DNA of 64,000 nucleotides from Serratia symbiotica (GTDB lineage: Bacteria; Pseudomonadota; Gammaproteobacteria; Enterobacterales; Enterobacteriaceae): the NCBI GenBank assembly GCA_900380265.1, contig LR025083.1, positions 2,170,001-2,234,000 on the forward strand. Direction: 5' to 3'. Within the stretch, counting starts at the first letter, position 1, and each line of letters opens with the position of its first letter. Positions 50,380-61,624 of this stretch are shown in pieces. Both the position numbers and the translations under genes were made by a program. The notes beneath the pieces were generated by a model. That model was not told the DNA's origin and made no database searches. It saw only the letters and a list, made by a program, of their open reading frames with translations.

Positions 50380-51765
50380 TTATTAGGTAGCCGTTTTGCT
50401 GTTCTGAGTCACTTATGCGATAGGATTTGGGTTTATACTCCAGGCAAATTACGTTCTCCAGAGGGAACGATAGAATCTAGCTCACCCTCGATGATCAATA
50501 GCGTTTGATCTAGTATCGCCTCGCAAGGCCTTTTCAAATTTCGGAAAAGATTTTACGACACCACCCCCGGTTTGATACCCGATGGGTTGGTGCAGATATA
50601 TCATCTTACTGATATAGTTAGAATATAGTACTCACGCAGTTCCTTAGTTTCGAGAATACCATTAATATGTCCGCCATAGGTTGTGGCAAGCGTTGATGCA
50701 AATTTAGCTTGACTCAAAGATCGCATCGCCTATCACTAGCTCTATCAATCGTATTCTTAACTGATTAACTTGTTCCGCCATAGGCGCACATATTTTGGCC
50801 ATTATATTAAAAAATCCCTAATCAATTATCACCAAATCCAGGTTCCCTATGGGAAGAATGATAAAGAATTTTACCTAGCATGTTGCACATCTACGCCTTT
50901 AGTCTAATTTCTAGCGGAAGGGTATGATACAGACCGTTACAACTTAGGCAATGTTAAACCATCAAAGGCGAGTAACCTATGCCTATGTTTAGCAGGGCTA
51001 CAGCTATCACTATCTAGGTTTACATTCAGCAAGCGTTCCGCACCTTACAACAGGTTGGAATTGCTTCCTCTAACACACTGAACAGATAGAATATTTGCTC
51101 AACGGTACTTGGCACTACATTCTGCAATGGGTGCCCGATCCGTTTTAAAGATGCTGTTCAACTCTTTTCCATTACGGTGAAACCGCTCTCCCAACTCATG
51201 AGCTCTATCGATCAGTTCTTTATCAGCCCAAAGGGAGAGCAAAATGTACGAGCCGATAAGAATTGTTCATAGATTTACAATTATTAATATGATTATTTAT
51301 GTTTTAGTGCTGTCGCAATCTATTCTATCACTTCGCTAGTTTCATATTAAGCACAGTACCTGACGCAGGCACTGTTGAATAGGCACACGGGAATGTGCCA
51401 TACATTTGGCCTTCTTAAATCTTTTGTACAGGCTTGTATTCTACTGTGGACGGAGTGAAGTGAAATGGTTTTTAGTTTTTATTAGCGAGTGCTATCACTT
51501 TCAGTATTAGAATCTCAAACACATACGCAAGAATATCAATTATCTCACTGTTTCTGATATGCCATTCTCAATTATACTCAAACGTATAAATACCTCTATA
51601 GAAGAGTCTTAGCCGACTTCGCTTACAGAGCTTATTTAGTACGAATGTTATTTAAAATCCAACATGGCACGCACGATTCTGTATAGCTTTGGTTGCCAAA
51701 AAAAGGGTATGCAAAATACGTCCTAATTTTATTTTACTAAAATCTTTTCGAATACAGAAATGGAA
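50380..51765 (-). pseudogene. aspA: aspA fossil (aspartate ammonia-lyase)
   Basis: Blocks follow the AspA protein in order on the minus strand: HTL...AIQN near 51.71 kb against HTLRAIEN; LGERFHR...KEL...IFK from 51194 against LREGFERKAVEF...ILK; IELVIGDAIFES near 50.72 kb against MEPVIGQAMFES; INACHNL against TNACYNL; EAILDQTLLIIEGELDSI near 50.5 kb against EVVLERGLLTEAELDDI; and EYKPKSYR...SE against AYKAKRYTDESE at the end. Stops and frame changes are frequent and about 130 nt are missing in the middle. The degenerate stem just after it (GCTACCTAA pairing with TTAGGCAGC, 50.36-50.40 kb) looks like the old terminator. Confidence 0.9.
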
Positions 51766-52024
51766 TACAACACCAACATCCTACAAGATCATATGTAGGC
51801 TACAGTAAACAACTCAACCCAGAACACTTTATGACACTTCTACAATTATACCTTTCTTTTTTTCGTAATCTATTTCACGCTTGCTAATCTGAGTAATGAA
51901 AGATTGTGACTTGAAATGAGAAACGGGCATTTTAATTGTATCAATCAGGCCGGCATGGCCTCACCTCCCTCTGGATAGAAACTCAGAGCGGCGCTACCCG
52001 ATATTATCGATAGAGAAACAGATT

Positions 52025-52480
52025 TGCTGGTGACCAGGACCTCCCGTATTTCTACTAGTTTTTTACTGCTAGATAAGCATCTTCTTATTTATCAACACTA
52101 CTGACATAGTCATTGTGGCTTTCCCTGATTGATTGCGTTATGTTCAGATATTGGATTGACATTCCTATAATGCTCAATCAAGGTTGGATATCCCTACAAT
52201 ACAGCAAAGTTATGTGCTGCTGAAAGCCTACTAGTTGAGCTGGTGAAAGATATTTTGCTAGGCATAGCTGGGTGCTTTTTAATGATTTTAGCCTTGTAGT
52301 CATTTTATCGGCCTAATATTGCTTCTGTCACTGGTGCAAAAAGTACAGACACTTAGGCTAATACCACATCTGTCTGCTTATGATGTACCACTTAGGCTAA
52401 ATGATAACGCTATGCCTAATAATATCTTGGCGGGGAAATCCAAGCAAAGCTGATTAACGTCATAGGCTAGAGAAGCCGGT
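52025..52480 (+). pseudogene. fxsA: fxsA fossil (inner-membrane protein FxsA)
   Basis: On the plus strand a frame reads ISIFLFI near 52073 against FxsA ISIFIQV, then IGLTFL against IGMSLV, and at 52216-52280 AAESLLVELVK...LLGIAG against AAGENPAAEMIK...SLIIAG. The interval up to the groE promoter fits the 158-residue family length; the ends are estimates. In enterobacteria fxsA lies just upstream of groES on the same strand, as here. It is interrupted by several stops. Confidence 0.75.
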
Positions 52481-52560
52481 AAAGCATCACAAAAATCTCG
52501 TGATCGCTGGAATACAGCTGAAACCATATTAAATAACCCTTAATTTTTTTTGATCGCCCC

Positions 52561-52587
52561 CTTGAAGGAAGGTGGAATGCCCCAATC
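52561..52587 (+). promoter_or_regulatory. Sigma-32 heat-shock promoter of groESL
   Basis: CTTGAA (52561-52566) in the context CCCCCTTGAAGG is followed after 13 nt by CCCCAATC (52580-52587). This matches the sigma-32 consensus CTTGAA/CCCCATNT and the E. coli groE promoter, including the 13-nt spacer. It is the clearest preserved promoter of the window; the DNA just upstream is decayed fxsA. Confidence 0.85.
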
Positions 52588-52674
52588 TGATATCTAACGT
52601 TGTCGGTAATGGCAACAAATCTGGTGAACATCCTAGATCCGATCAAAACCTTCTTATATACAGGAGTACATTTC

Positions 52675-52968
52675 ATGAGCATTCGCCCATTACATGACCG
52701 CGTTATCGTCAAACGAAAAGAAGTTGAATCGAAATCTGCTGGCGGCATTGTGCTAACTGCCTCTGCAGCTGGTAAGTCTACTCGCGGTGAAGTAGTTGCA
52801 GTTGGGAAAGGGCGTATCCTAGATAACGGCAATATCCAACCGTTAGATGTGAAAGTTGGCGATACTGTAATTTTTAATGATGGCTACGGCGTAAAAGTAG
52901 AAAAGATCGACAATCAAGATGTGTTGATCATGTCCGAAAGTGACATTCTTGCAATTGTTGAAGCGTAA
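52675..52968 (+). CDS. groES: GroES, co-chaperonin
   Basis: The 97 residues [10 protein letters not shown]...DILAIVEA equal the E. coli length. GroES is the heptameric lid of the GroEL folding chamber. The mobile loop region ([21 protein letters not shown] without its edges) is intact. An open frame extends 25 codons further upstream, but the ATG at 52675 gives the family N-terminus and has AGGAG at 52663-52666, so it is chosen. It is the first gene of groES-groEL. Confidence 0.98.
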   Translation: MSIRPLHDRVIVKRKEVESKSAGGIVLTASAAGKSTRGEVVAVGKGRILDNGNIQPLDVKVGDTVIFNDGYGVKVEKIDNQDVLIMSESDILAIVEA

Positions 52969-52994
52969 TTGCGCTTTACCGTGTAAATTAATGA

Positions 52995-54668
<1,674 letters not shown>

Positions 54669-54736
54669 TCACCCCATTTTGAGTGTATTATAAACCCTGC
54701 CAAACCTGGCTTGAGTTCAATAAAATTATCACTCCA

Positions 54737-54767
54737 CCCTGTGGACAGATTGTTCACAGGGTTTTTT
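54737..54767 (+). terminator. Intrinsic terminator of groESL
   Basis: CCCTGTGGA and TTCACAGGG form a 9-bp stem (one G-T pair) around CAGATTG, followed by six T (54762-54767). This is a textbook Rho-independent terminator 69 nt after the groEL stop codon. Confidence 0.9.
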
Positions 54768-54796
54768 ATTGTGAAGACATCAGCATCAACCAGCAC

Positions 54797-55323
54797 TCTG
54801 CGATTATAAATAATTTTATTGATTTTAAACTAATACACCGCAATATAGATCAAGCATTGTGAGTCGTTTATCCGTTGTGCTGCTGTTAAAATTACAACAC
54901 TTCTCATAAACTCACTACTATCAGGCAGAAGTGGGTATCTGCTGGTAGGTGTTACGGATAAACACTTATCACTTTTACAAGTGATAAGGATAATTAGGAA
55001 TTGACTGTCTAACAAACGCGTTGATAACCGGAAACGCTATATAAAGTGGGAAGAATCTAAAATAGAACTTGAAGCACATTTATCCAACTTTCTCAAACTT
55101 AGTTATCCCAATATTCTTAATACCGTTAATAAAGAAGAGAGTGGCTAAAGATGGATAAAGTGTAAATCAACTTAGAGTAGATCTTTCTTTTATTCATTTG
55201 GAAAATTTTAATTTTTGATCTATTATTATGGGATGATACGATAACCTGGCATTATACATTTTAAAAAACCTAGTATTGCCTATACTAAATACTCAACAAT
55301 TACTCTTTCCTATTCAGCGTAGT
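54797..55323. other. Decayed spacer between groEL and epmB
   Basis: No gene is recognised; yjeI/yjeJ occupy this place in E. coli. A perfect 10-bp hairpin, CTTATCACTT-TTAC-AAGTGATAAG, lies at 54965-54988, without a T-run. Confidence 0.6.
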
Positions 55324-56352
55324 TTAATCTTGCATTAGATTTAGATCGAGCAGAATTTTGCTCGGTTTTCCGATCACTTCTCGCGCCAGGCGCGGCACCA
55401 GATAACCAGAAACTTTACTCAGAAGTGCCTGCATAATAGTCCGGGCTTCGTCGTCACTCACAATAAAATGCGCTGCTCCCTGTACCTTATCCAGCATATG
55501 GATATAGTAGGGAAGAATACCAGCATCAAATAGCGCATTGCTTAACGCTGCTAACGTGTCTGCGTTATCATTGATACGGCGCATTAATACACTTTGATTG
55601 AGTAGCTTTACCCCGCCATGGATCAATTGAGCCATGGCGGTCTGCAGTTCTCGGCTAATCTCATTAGCATGGTTAATATGAGTGACTATCAGCACCTTTA
55701 GGCGCGATTCTGAGAGCAATTGACACAAGTCGTGCGTAATACGGGCCGGGATCACTACCGGCAACCGAGTATGAATACGCAATCGACTTAAGTGCGGGAT
55801 ACTCGCTAACTTACTGATAAGCCATCTCAATTCATGGTCTTTCGCCATCAGGGGCTCACCGCCAGAGAAAATAATTTCATCAAGTTCAGGATGTTTGCGG
55901 ATATAATGTAGCGCTTGAGACCAATTAGCCTTGTTTCCCTGATTGTCCTGATAGGGGAAATGGCGGCGGAAGCAGTAGCGACAGTTAACTGCACACCCCC
56001 CCTTAACTAGCAGAAGTACACGATTTCGGTATTTGTGAAGCAGCCCAGGCACTGCGCTCCGCTGTTCATCCAGCGGATCTGTACTAAACCCGACACTGTT
56101 AATGAATTCTTCTTTAACAGTGAGAACTTGACGCAGCAAGGGATCATTAGCATCCCCCGGCCGCATTCGCGCAACAAATGATCGCGGCACTCTTAATGCA
56201 AAGAGTCGTCGAGCATCAAGCCCCTGCGAAAGCTCTGGATGTGTGCTCAATGACAAAGCCCGCAATAATTCATGAGGATTAGTAATAGCATTAGCAAGCT
56301 GCTCTAACCAATCTTCCCTGTAGCCTGTATTTTTTGTTGAAAAATATGCCAT
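55324..56352 (-). CDS. epmB: EpmB, EF-P (R)-beta-lysine 2,3-aminomutase
   Basis: EpmB is a radical SAM, PLP-dependent enzyme that converts lysine to (R)-beta-lysine for EF-P modification. The radical SAM motif CAVNCRYC gives C120, C124 and C127; SGGEPL follows at 163-168; Lys332 near the C-terminus is at the position expected for the PLP lysine. The 342 residues equal the E. coli length. The gene is divergent from efp with a 39-nt gap, as in E. coli. A seven-G tract (C7 at 55996-56002) encodes the Gly-Gly just before the first cluster cysteine. Confidence 0.97.
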   Translation of the reverse strand: MAYFSTKNTGYREDWLEQLANAITNPHELLRALSLSTHPELSQGLDARRLFALRVPRSFVARMRPGDANDPLLRQVLTVKEEFINSVGFSTDPLDEQRSAVPGLLHKYRNRVLLLVKGGCAVNCRYCFRRHFPYQDNQGNKANWSQALHYIRKHPELDEIIFSGGEPLMAKDHELRWLISKLASIPHLSRLRIHTRLPVVIPARITHDLCQLLSESRLKVLIVTHINHANEISRELQTAMAQLIHGGVKLLNQSVLMRRINDNADTLAALSNALFDAGILPYYIHMLDKVQGAAHFIVSDDEARTIMQALLSKVSGYLVPRLAREVIGKPSKILLDLNLMQD

Positions 56353-56357
56353 TTTAA

Positions 56358-56374
56358 TTGAGCTACCAGCTCAA
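56358..56374. repeat. 7-bp hairpin in the epmB-efp divergent gap
   Basis: TTGAGCT-ACC-AGCTCAA lies in the middle of the 39-nt gap between the start codons of epmB and efp. It could affect either leader or be a binding site; no such site is known to me for this locus. Confidence 0.6.
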
Positions 56375-56391
56375 ATCCTTAGAGGGTTATC

Positions 56392-56970
56392 ATGACGACT
56401 TATTCTAGCAACAATTTCCGTCCGGGTCTTAAAATTGTTTTCGAGGGTGAACCTTATGCTATCGAGTCAAGCGAGTTAGTTAAACCTGGAAAAGGCCAGG
56501 GATTTTCCCGCGTAAAAATGCGTCGTTTATTAACTGGCATGCGCGTGGAAAAAACCTTCAAATCTACCGATTTTTGTGAAGTGGCAGACATTATTGATAC
56601 CAACATGACCTATCTGTACAGAGGCGATGATTTTTATCATTTTATGCACCCTGAGACTTTTGATCAGTATCAGGTTGAAGCAAAAATCGTCTCTAATGCG
56701 GCCAAGTGGCTCCAGAGTAATTCAACATGCATTATTACTCTGTGGAGCGGGCGTCCTATCGCTGTGCAGCCACCAAATTTCATCGAATCAGAAATCACTA
56801 ATACCGATCCAGGGCTGAAAGGAGATAGTGCCAGTTCAGCTAGCAAACCAGCAACCTTGCGTACGGGTTCTGTAATTAAAGTGCCATTATTTATCCAGAT
56901 TGGCGAGGTTGTCCGTGTTGACACCCGTACTGGAGAGTACGTCTCGCGAGTTAAACAAATCTCAAACTAA
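56392..56970 (+). CDS. efp: Elongation factor P
   Basis: EF-P relieves ribosome stalling at polyproline stretches. Lys34, the residue that receives beta-lysine, is present in [11 protein letters not shown]. The KOW-like and two OB-fold domains are complete, ending [11 protein letters not shown]. The 192 residues exceed E. coli (188) by a short tail. GAGGG precedes the ATG. The modification enzymes EpmB and EpmA are both retained nearby; the hydroxylase EpmC is not in this window. Confidence 0.98.
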   Translation: MTTYSSNNFRPGLKIVFEGEPYAIESSELVKPGKGQGFSRVKMRRLLTGMRVEKTFKSTDFCEVADIIDTNMTYLYRGDDFYHFMHPETFDQYQVEAKIVSNAAKWLQSNSTCIITLWSGRPIAVQPPNFIESEITNTDPGLKGDSASSASKPATLRTGSVIKVPLFIQIGEVVRVDTRTGEYVSRVKQISN

Positions 56971-57870
56971 CAAGAACAGATGTACCCGTGTTTTTTATTA
57001 ACCCTGCTTCAGGGTGGCAGATCCCACATCATTTGGAAATATGTTGGCCTGCATCGCCTGATAAATACTTATATTCTGTAGTGTGTCAGTCGGCTTAGCG
57101 GTTCTGTCGGAAATATTGAATCTGTATCACTTACAGAAAGATAAGATAAGCAGATATATGAACATCAGACATCAAATGACTATACGTGACAGCCGACTTC
57201 TTTCACCCAGTCCCAACCTGGTATCAGCATCAGGGCACTAATCCAACTACTTTCTGCAGTTCAGTATGTGCCCACTCAAGAGCTTTACAAGCAGTGCCCA
57301 GCTCATTTAGAGCTGGGCGACCGTCTCCGGCTACTTTAATGATCTAACCTAGAGGTTAAGCTATTAATCCTAAAAAGGTGCTGTAAGCAGCACACCCGAC
57401 TTACTTAAACTTTAAACAGTTTAAGACGCCGCTTATTATCTTAAGGAAGCATTATTAGGGAAACAAACCGAATAGACCACCCATTGACAAAGTATTGCCC
57501 CCCCCAATGTATCACACCATTTATGAACTAGTTTCCTTTATTAATACTTATCTTAAAGTGTTTTGGTATTAGTTAAAACACCTCTAACCTTCAGTTATTT
57601 AACTGCTAATAGAATTATCATCGACGTAATATAAACCAGTAATATTGCTCCTATCCAATACAATAAAATCTTGCCTACATAGGCATCTCCTATGCGGTAT
57701 AGACTTGCATATTGCTTGTATAGGTGATTATAACGATACTATTCTTAGACACACCGCACTAATATCACCAATATCAGCAGCCTGTTCCTTATTTTTATCA
57801 GTGTTTACCTAAAGTTGATAATAAATTCAAAGGCTAGTAGAGCTACCTGACTCGATTAAGAGAAAAGTGC
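56971..57870. other. Decayed spacer between efp and the frd fossil
   Basis: No gene is recognised; in E. coli ecnAB, sugE, blc and ampC lie here. A perfect 9-bp hairpin, GCCCAGCTC-ATTTA-GAGCTGGGC, lies at 57296-57318, an 8-bp one (CTTAAACT/AGTTTAAG) near 57403, and an eight-C tract at about 57498-57505. ACCCTG-CTT-CAGGGT near 57000 follows efp but lacks a T-run. Confidence 0.6.
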
Positions 57871-58213
57871 TTATAAGATCTTGATCTGAATCAAGACAGC
57901 CATACCAAGAATCATTACCGCGCTAAAAACGCGTATCCCTAGCTCGTCAATAGATATTTAAGTCATTCTGAGTATGATGGATACGTTGCTGATCAAATGA
58001 TATAGCAAGAATAATCAGCACCAATATGCATAATAACCCCTTCACGGGGTTGGAAAAGACGGCCGCACTTTCATAGCGAAAAACTTCACCGGAGAGCACT
58101 TCTGACAATCGAACCATTCCGACAGGCAACACCATAGTAGGCTCCACCCATCCTACTTTAAGATACCACTAGCATAAGCAATCCAAAAATAATTACCTTA
58201 TTAAAATATTCAT
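57871..58213 (-). pseudogene. frdD: frdD fossil (fumarate reductase membrane anchor)
   Basis: From 58147 the minus-strand frame aligns without gaps to FrdD over about 64 residues: PTMVLPVG against PVMILLVG, RYES against SYER, and RIHHTQNDLNI against RMHHAMHDLKI. In another frame VFSAVMILGMAVLI continues the final membrane helix to a stop at 57873-57871, the expected distance. An N-terminal part with a frame change leads back to ATG at 58213. The length of 343 nt compares with about 360 in E. coli. Confidence 0.85.
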
Positions 58214-58653
58214 ATGAACGATGTTCATATTTCTTTATATTTTATCATAATTATAATTAAAATTAAACGCCTGTGTAGGGTCACGACCCATAGATCCTAT
58301 AAGAATTCACATTGGCCCATAACTGCACTCCTAACCACGATATGGGCAAATTACTTCTTAAACTATATGTTAGTAACTCACATTGACCGTATGACGCCAA
58401 CCAAGCCACTACTCAAGGCTTTATATCGTTGGCACTCTAGTTGACCGAAACGGAATTATAACTGACCATTCAACCATGCACTCCGCAACACTAATTGATG
58501 CATACCTTCAGTATAATAATAGTCATGCGAATACCTCTCTATAGCCGTTAAATTTAGTAAGATAGATGTCTTCTTTATGCCAGTATTAAAAAATTAGAAG
58601 ATGGAAAGCGCCGGCTTAAAAATCTATATAGGCAATCGGAAAGCTGAAATTAT
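58214..58653 (-). pseudogene. frdC: frdC position within the frd fossil
   Basis: The interval between the frdB and frdD fossils has about the length of frdC (131 codons in E. coli) but I could not align it convincingly. The call is by position in the operon only. A perfect hairpin, ATATGAAC-GAT-GTTCATAT, lies at the junction with frdD (58212-58230). Confidence 0.3.
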
Positions 58654-59536
58654 TCATGAAACTTTAGAAAAAAAGTGATAATCTATGACCTTGGACAGAG
58701 TTGCTCTAGCAGCATTATCATGATCTAAAAGATCAGCATTCGCTTGTACTAACAACTTACTGTTGTGATTGCTAGCCCTTAGCGTGATCAACGCGAAATA
58801 GCATGAGGGGAGTTCAAGCCATACTGAACTAGTGGCTGCATCCATAATAGTCACCATAAACATATTTGTTTATATGTATTTTATATTTTCGTAATATACA
58901 AGACTTTCTATGCACCTAAAAACAGTATTCATTATTGGCTGATCGATTTACTAAATATGTAATCAAGCTAAAACGCCAAATAAGGGACACTAAAAACCGC
59001 TACGCGTACCCGAACTAGTAATCCATACTAGCGATAGATATCATGCACGAATATCTATTAGTGTTTCTTTCAGAACGGTTACTCAATATAAAGAACGCCT
59101 TATAGGCAATTATGATGCGTTATTACCCGGTAGCAAGCTCGTTAATAACCCGTATCTATTCATAAAACATTGAAGGAAGGAGCACCTTTCGTTCTGCCTA
59201 ATCAGAAACAAAAATACCTATGATACAATCATATTATCAATCTATCATTCATGGATTAAGATCAACTTCATGCAGATCGCCCACACAAGAATCCCTTGTG
59301 TGGATCGGAAACCGTCACGACACGTTCTATATTAGATGAAAACCTAATTTATCATTAAATGCATCACGAGCTCTTCCCACGCGGCAGGAAGATCTAGTAT
59401 AAAGTGATGCACGATATAAGGTCATACGTCGACCAGTCTTTCTATGCATCACACGAAAGACAGTATTGAATAAGGTTCAATATTGCAGAGTAGGTTATAG
59501 CTCATCACTTTGATTTTTAGTGACTCTCTGACTCAT
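58654..59536 (-). pseudogene. frdB: frdB fossil (fumarate reductase iron-sulfur subunit)
   Basis: ATG at 59536 has an intact AGGAGGT upstream and overlaps the frdA stop in ATGA. After a frame change the next codons read SLKIKVMSYN...PYS against NLKIEVVRYN...PHS. Near 59386 RSSCRV matches RWSCRM before the first cluster. The C-terminal part is uncertain: a weak match (HDNAARATLSKV against HVDPAAAIQQGKV) near 58.7 kb would place the end at 58654, but this makes the gene longer than the family's 244 codons. The 5' end is certain, the 3' end is not. Confidence 0.7.
59281..59303. repeat. Perfect 9-bp hairpin in the frdB fossil
   Basis: Arms CCACACAAG and CTTGTGTGG are separated by AATCC. It lies in former frdB coding sequence. 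Confidence 0.85.
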
Positions 59537-59935
59537 TTTACCTCCTTGTATTTCGCTTGTATATATCCAGATTCACCACCATAAACGCATTCTACTAATA
59601 ATGACCTGGTCATTTTACATAGTTGTACTGTATGTATTATACTCCTTTTTATGTATAAATAGCAATGTTCCACTTAAAAATTTAGATTGGCATATTCGGT
59701 TGAGCGGGCTTCAATAGGCTGAAGCGCAGCACGTGATTCTTTAGGATTAATATCCGGTATATTTGGCATGCACTCGGAAATATTCAATTAGTCTCCTAAC
59801 TGAATGCGACATAGCAAAACTGTATTGAATACAGTGATGTTTTCAGTGATTGTGACCCATGTGAAGTGCTCTTAAAATTACGCTAACTTATACATAGTTT
59901 GTGCATTAGATCTATAATCGGTAGATAGCGTCTCT

Positions 59936-59955
59936 TTACTTTATCGATAAAGTAA
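59936..59955. repeat. Perfect 20-bp palindrome in the frdA fossil
   Basis: TTACTTTATCGATAAAGTAA equals its own reverse complement. It lies inside former frdA coding sequence. Confidence 0.9.
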
Positions 59956-60675
59956 TTTCATCGCAATTATTCGATAATTCAACTATCTGCTTGTCTTATC
60001 ATTTTTAGTTAGATCTGAATATTGTACGCTTCGCTTTAAGATTTAAATAAACTACTAATAGTTGACAAGCTTTTCAAACCAGCATTAGAGTATGTTCAAT
60101 GTCGACCTTTCAAAGTCAGAAACTTAATCCACGCATTAAGACCAAAGCGGTGCTATCGTGAAACAATAGCAGGTCACGCATTAACTTCGAACAACTCTCA
60201 TGACAGGTCAAAAGGTGTAGTTAGTGTGTTAACATCATCTATTGTATCGCGGACAGTTGAAAGGACTGTGCCTGATTCTGCTGTTACGGGATTAATACCG
60301 AGCTATCCTTCAGACTGACCTTAGTCTGATAGTAGACTCGCTAGTCACTTTCCCTACTCCTATCACGAAGACCTAATCCATTAAATAGCGTAAAACGGGA
60401 CAAGAGTGCGAACAATAGACAATTCGTGCTAGAATGATTTTAAGACTTGATCACAACCCACAGCCCGCATATTTGTACTTAACTTCATCTAGTTCTTTCT
60501 TTTTCGTTGCCTTTATCCATAGATTCTAGTCAGGATCCTGGTGCATCGGAAAGCTATTTTTTCCCTGCCTGCACCCTGCAGAAATCATGATGCTGTGACC
60601 TGTCAGATAAATGAGGTGGTCTTCTAAGCATTCGATATCACGGGATGATGTCAAGATCGTGGACCTGTATAGCAA

Positions 60676-60698
60676 TGGCATCATTAGTCATGATGCCA
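60676..60698. repeat. Perfect 9-bp hairpin in the frdA fossil
   Basis: Arms TGGCATCAT and ATGATGCCA are separated by TAGTC. On the minus strand it covers the codons of the conserved segment GGIVTGDGM, now reading AGIMTNDAI. Confidence 0.9.
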
Positions 60699-61310
60699 GC
60701 TATTTACATAATAAAAATAAAGGAACTATTACGACGAATGCCGTTATAATGAAAGAATTGCCAAGCATCACCAATGGGTGACTTATAGAATCTTCATGGC
60801 AATTAAGCCACGATCCTACCACCTCATCTACTAAATACCTAATCAACAATATTCTGCGAGACGCAGCATCTCCCACCATTTATCAAGATCTGAAGTAAGA
60901 TATACAGCATATCGAATACGATCGTATCGCCGGGAACTGCGCGAGGCCAATTTGCTGCCAACAAACAGTCTATATTGCCCGGTTCTACCTCTTTAGGCCT
61001 CAATAGGCAGCTCTACTAGTCTAGTTTGATGATGTCCATCGGGCTAGTACAGGGCAGTGCTAACCAACTAGATTTTTCTCAGAAAGCCAATGACCCCAAA
61101 ACCGGCATTACAGACAAGGCATTAACAGTACTGTAATCCGGAGTGATAAAATCGGAACCGTCTTCGGAAGCGACCGTACACCTTCATATCAGGCACTTTA
61201 TAGATTAGAAAAATTTCACCTTGGAGATTAACGTTCTCTACTCGAGTTTAAAACGTTCTATTACAACAGGTTGTTCTAACCCTAACAAGATCAGGACTCA
61301 CAGTGTGCAC

Positions 61311-61612
61311 TTAATTACTTTAATCTTCTTCTAAGAAGAGTATATTCCACATTTTAGTGAAATGCTTCGAATGTTAATTCATAACACTTCTTAAGTGAAG
61401 GTATATCCAACCAGTGTATGCAGAATGCGCTACACCTAAAAGCCAGAAAGAAAAGTTAATATAATCGATTATTTTATTAATTACCTGTCCATGAGGGGAT
61501 CTTTAGCATGCGTCCACATTAATTCTGAGTTTGTTAGTGTGAACCCTCCCACACAGATCAATGATTTATTTATGTGATTTAATACGAGAAAACTTCATCT
61601 CCTTTTAATTTC
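61311..61612. other. Spacer between the frdA fossil and epmA
   Basis: These 302 bp correspond to the natural divergent gap between frdA and epmA in E. coli. AT-rich tracts include the palindrome ATAATCGATTAT near 61463. The epmA promoter presumably lies here but was not resolved. Confidence 0.5.
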
Positions 61613-61624
61613 GGAGTAATAAAC

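Larger units (their letters stand above)
59533..61310 (-). pseudogene. frdA: frdA fossil (fumarate reductase flavoprotein)
   Basis: Matches to FrdA run from end to end on the minus strand: a GTG start at 61310 reading xxTxxxDL as in the family; TLISKV near 61.22 kb against ALISKV; TVASEDGS near 61.16 kb against TVAAEGGS around the FAD-linking His region; DRGLIAM near 60.8 kb against VRGLVAM; AGIMTNDA near 60.69 kb against GGIVTGDG; LLCRIQLG...LN-ISECM...KESR near 59.75 kb against LLYTIELG...LNVAECM...KESR; and VYGGE near 59.58 kb before a TGA at 59535-59533. Length 1778 nt compares with about 1809, so decay has been mainly by substitution and small indels. Loss removes anaerobic fumarate respiration. 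Confidence 0.92.

Noticed and set aside
58380-58560. A minus-strand stretch with VAECM and RHTVNV resembling the FrdA C-terminal region.
   Set aside because: A far better match to the same FrdA region, in the correct position before frdB, lies near 59.75 kb; this one is coincidental.
59240-59300. SCVAIC motif resembling the FrdB iron-sulfur cluster segment.
   Set aside because: Its distance from the frdB start is wrong; SCRV near 59386 fits the expected position better.
60900-61200. A plus-strand stretch translating to a FlgK-like sequence (GLVQGSANQL).
   Set aside because: The same interval on the minus strand aligns to the N-terminal part of FrdA with matching synteny, so the plus-strand resemblance is a chance antisense reading.
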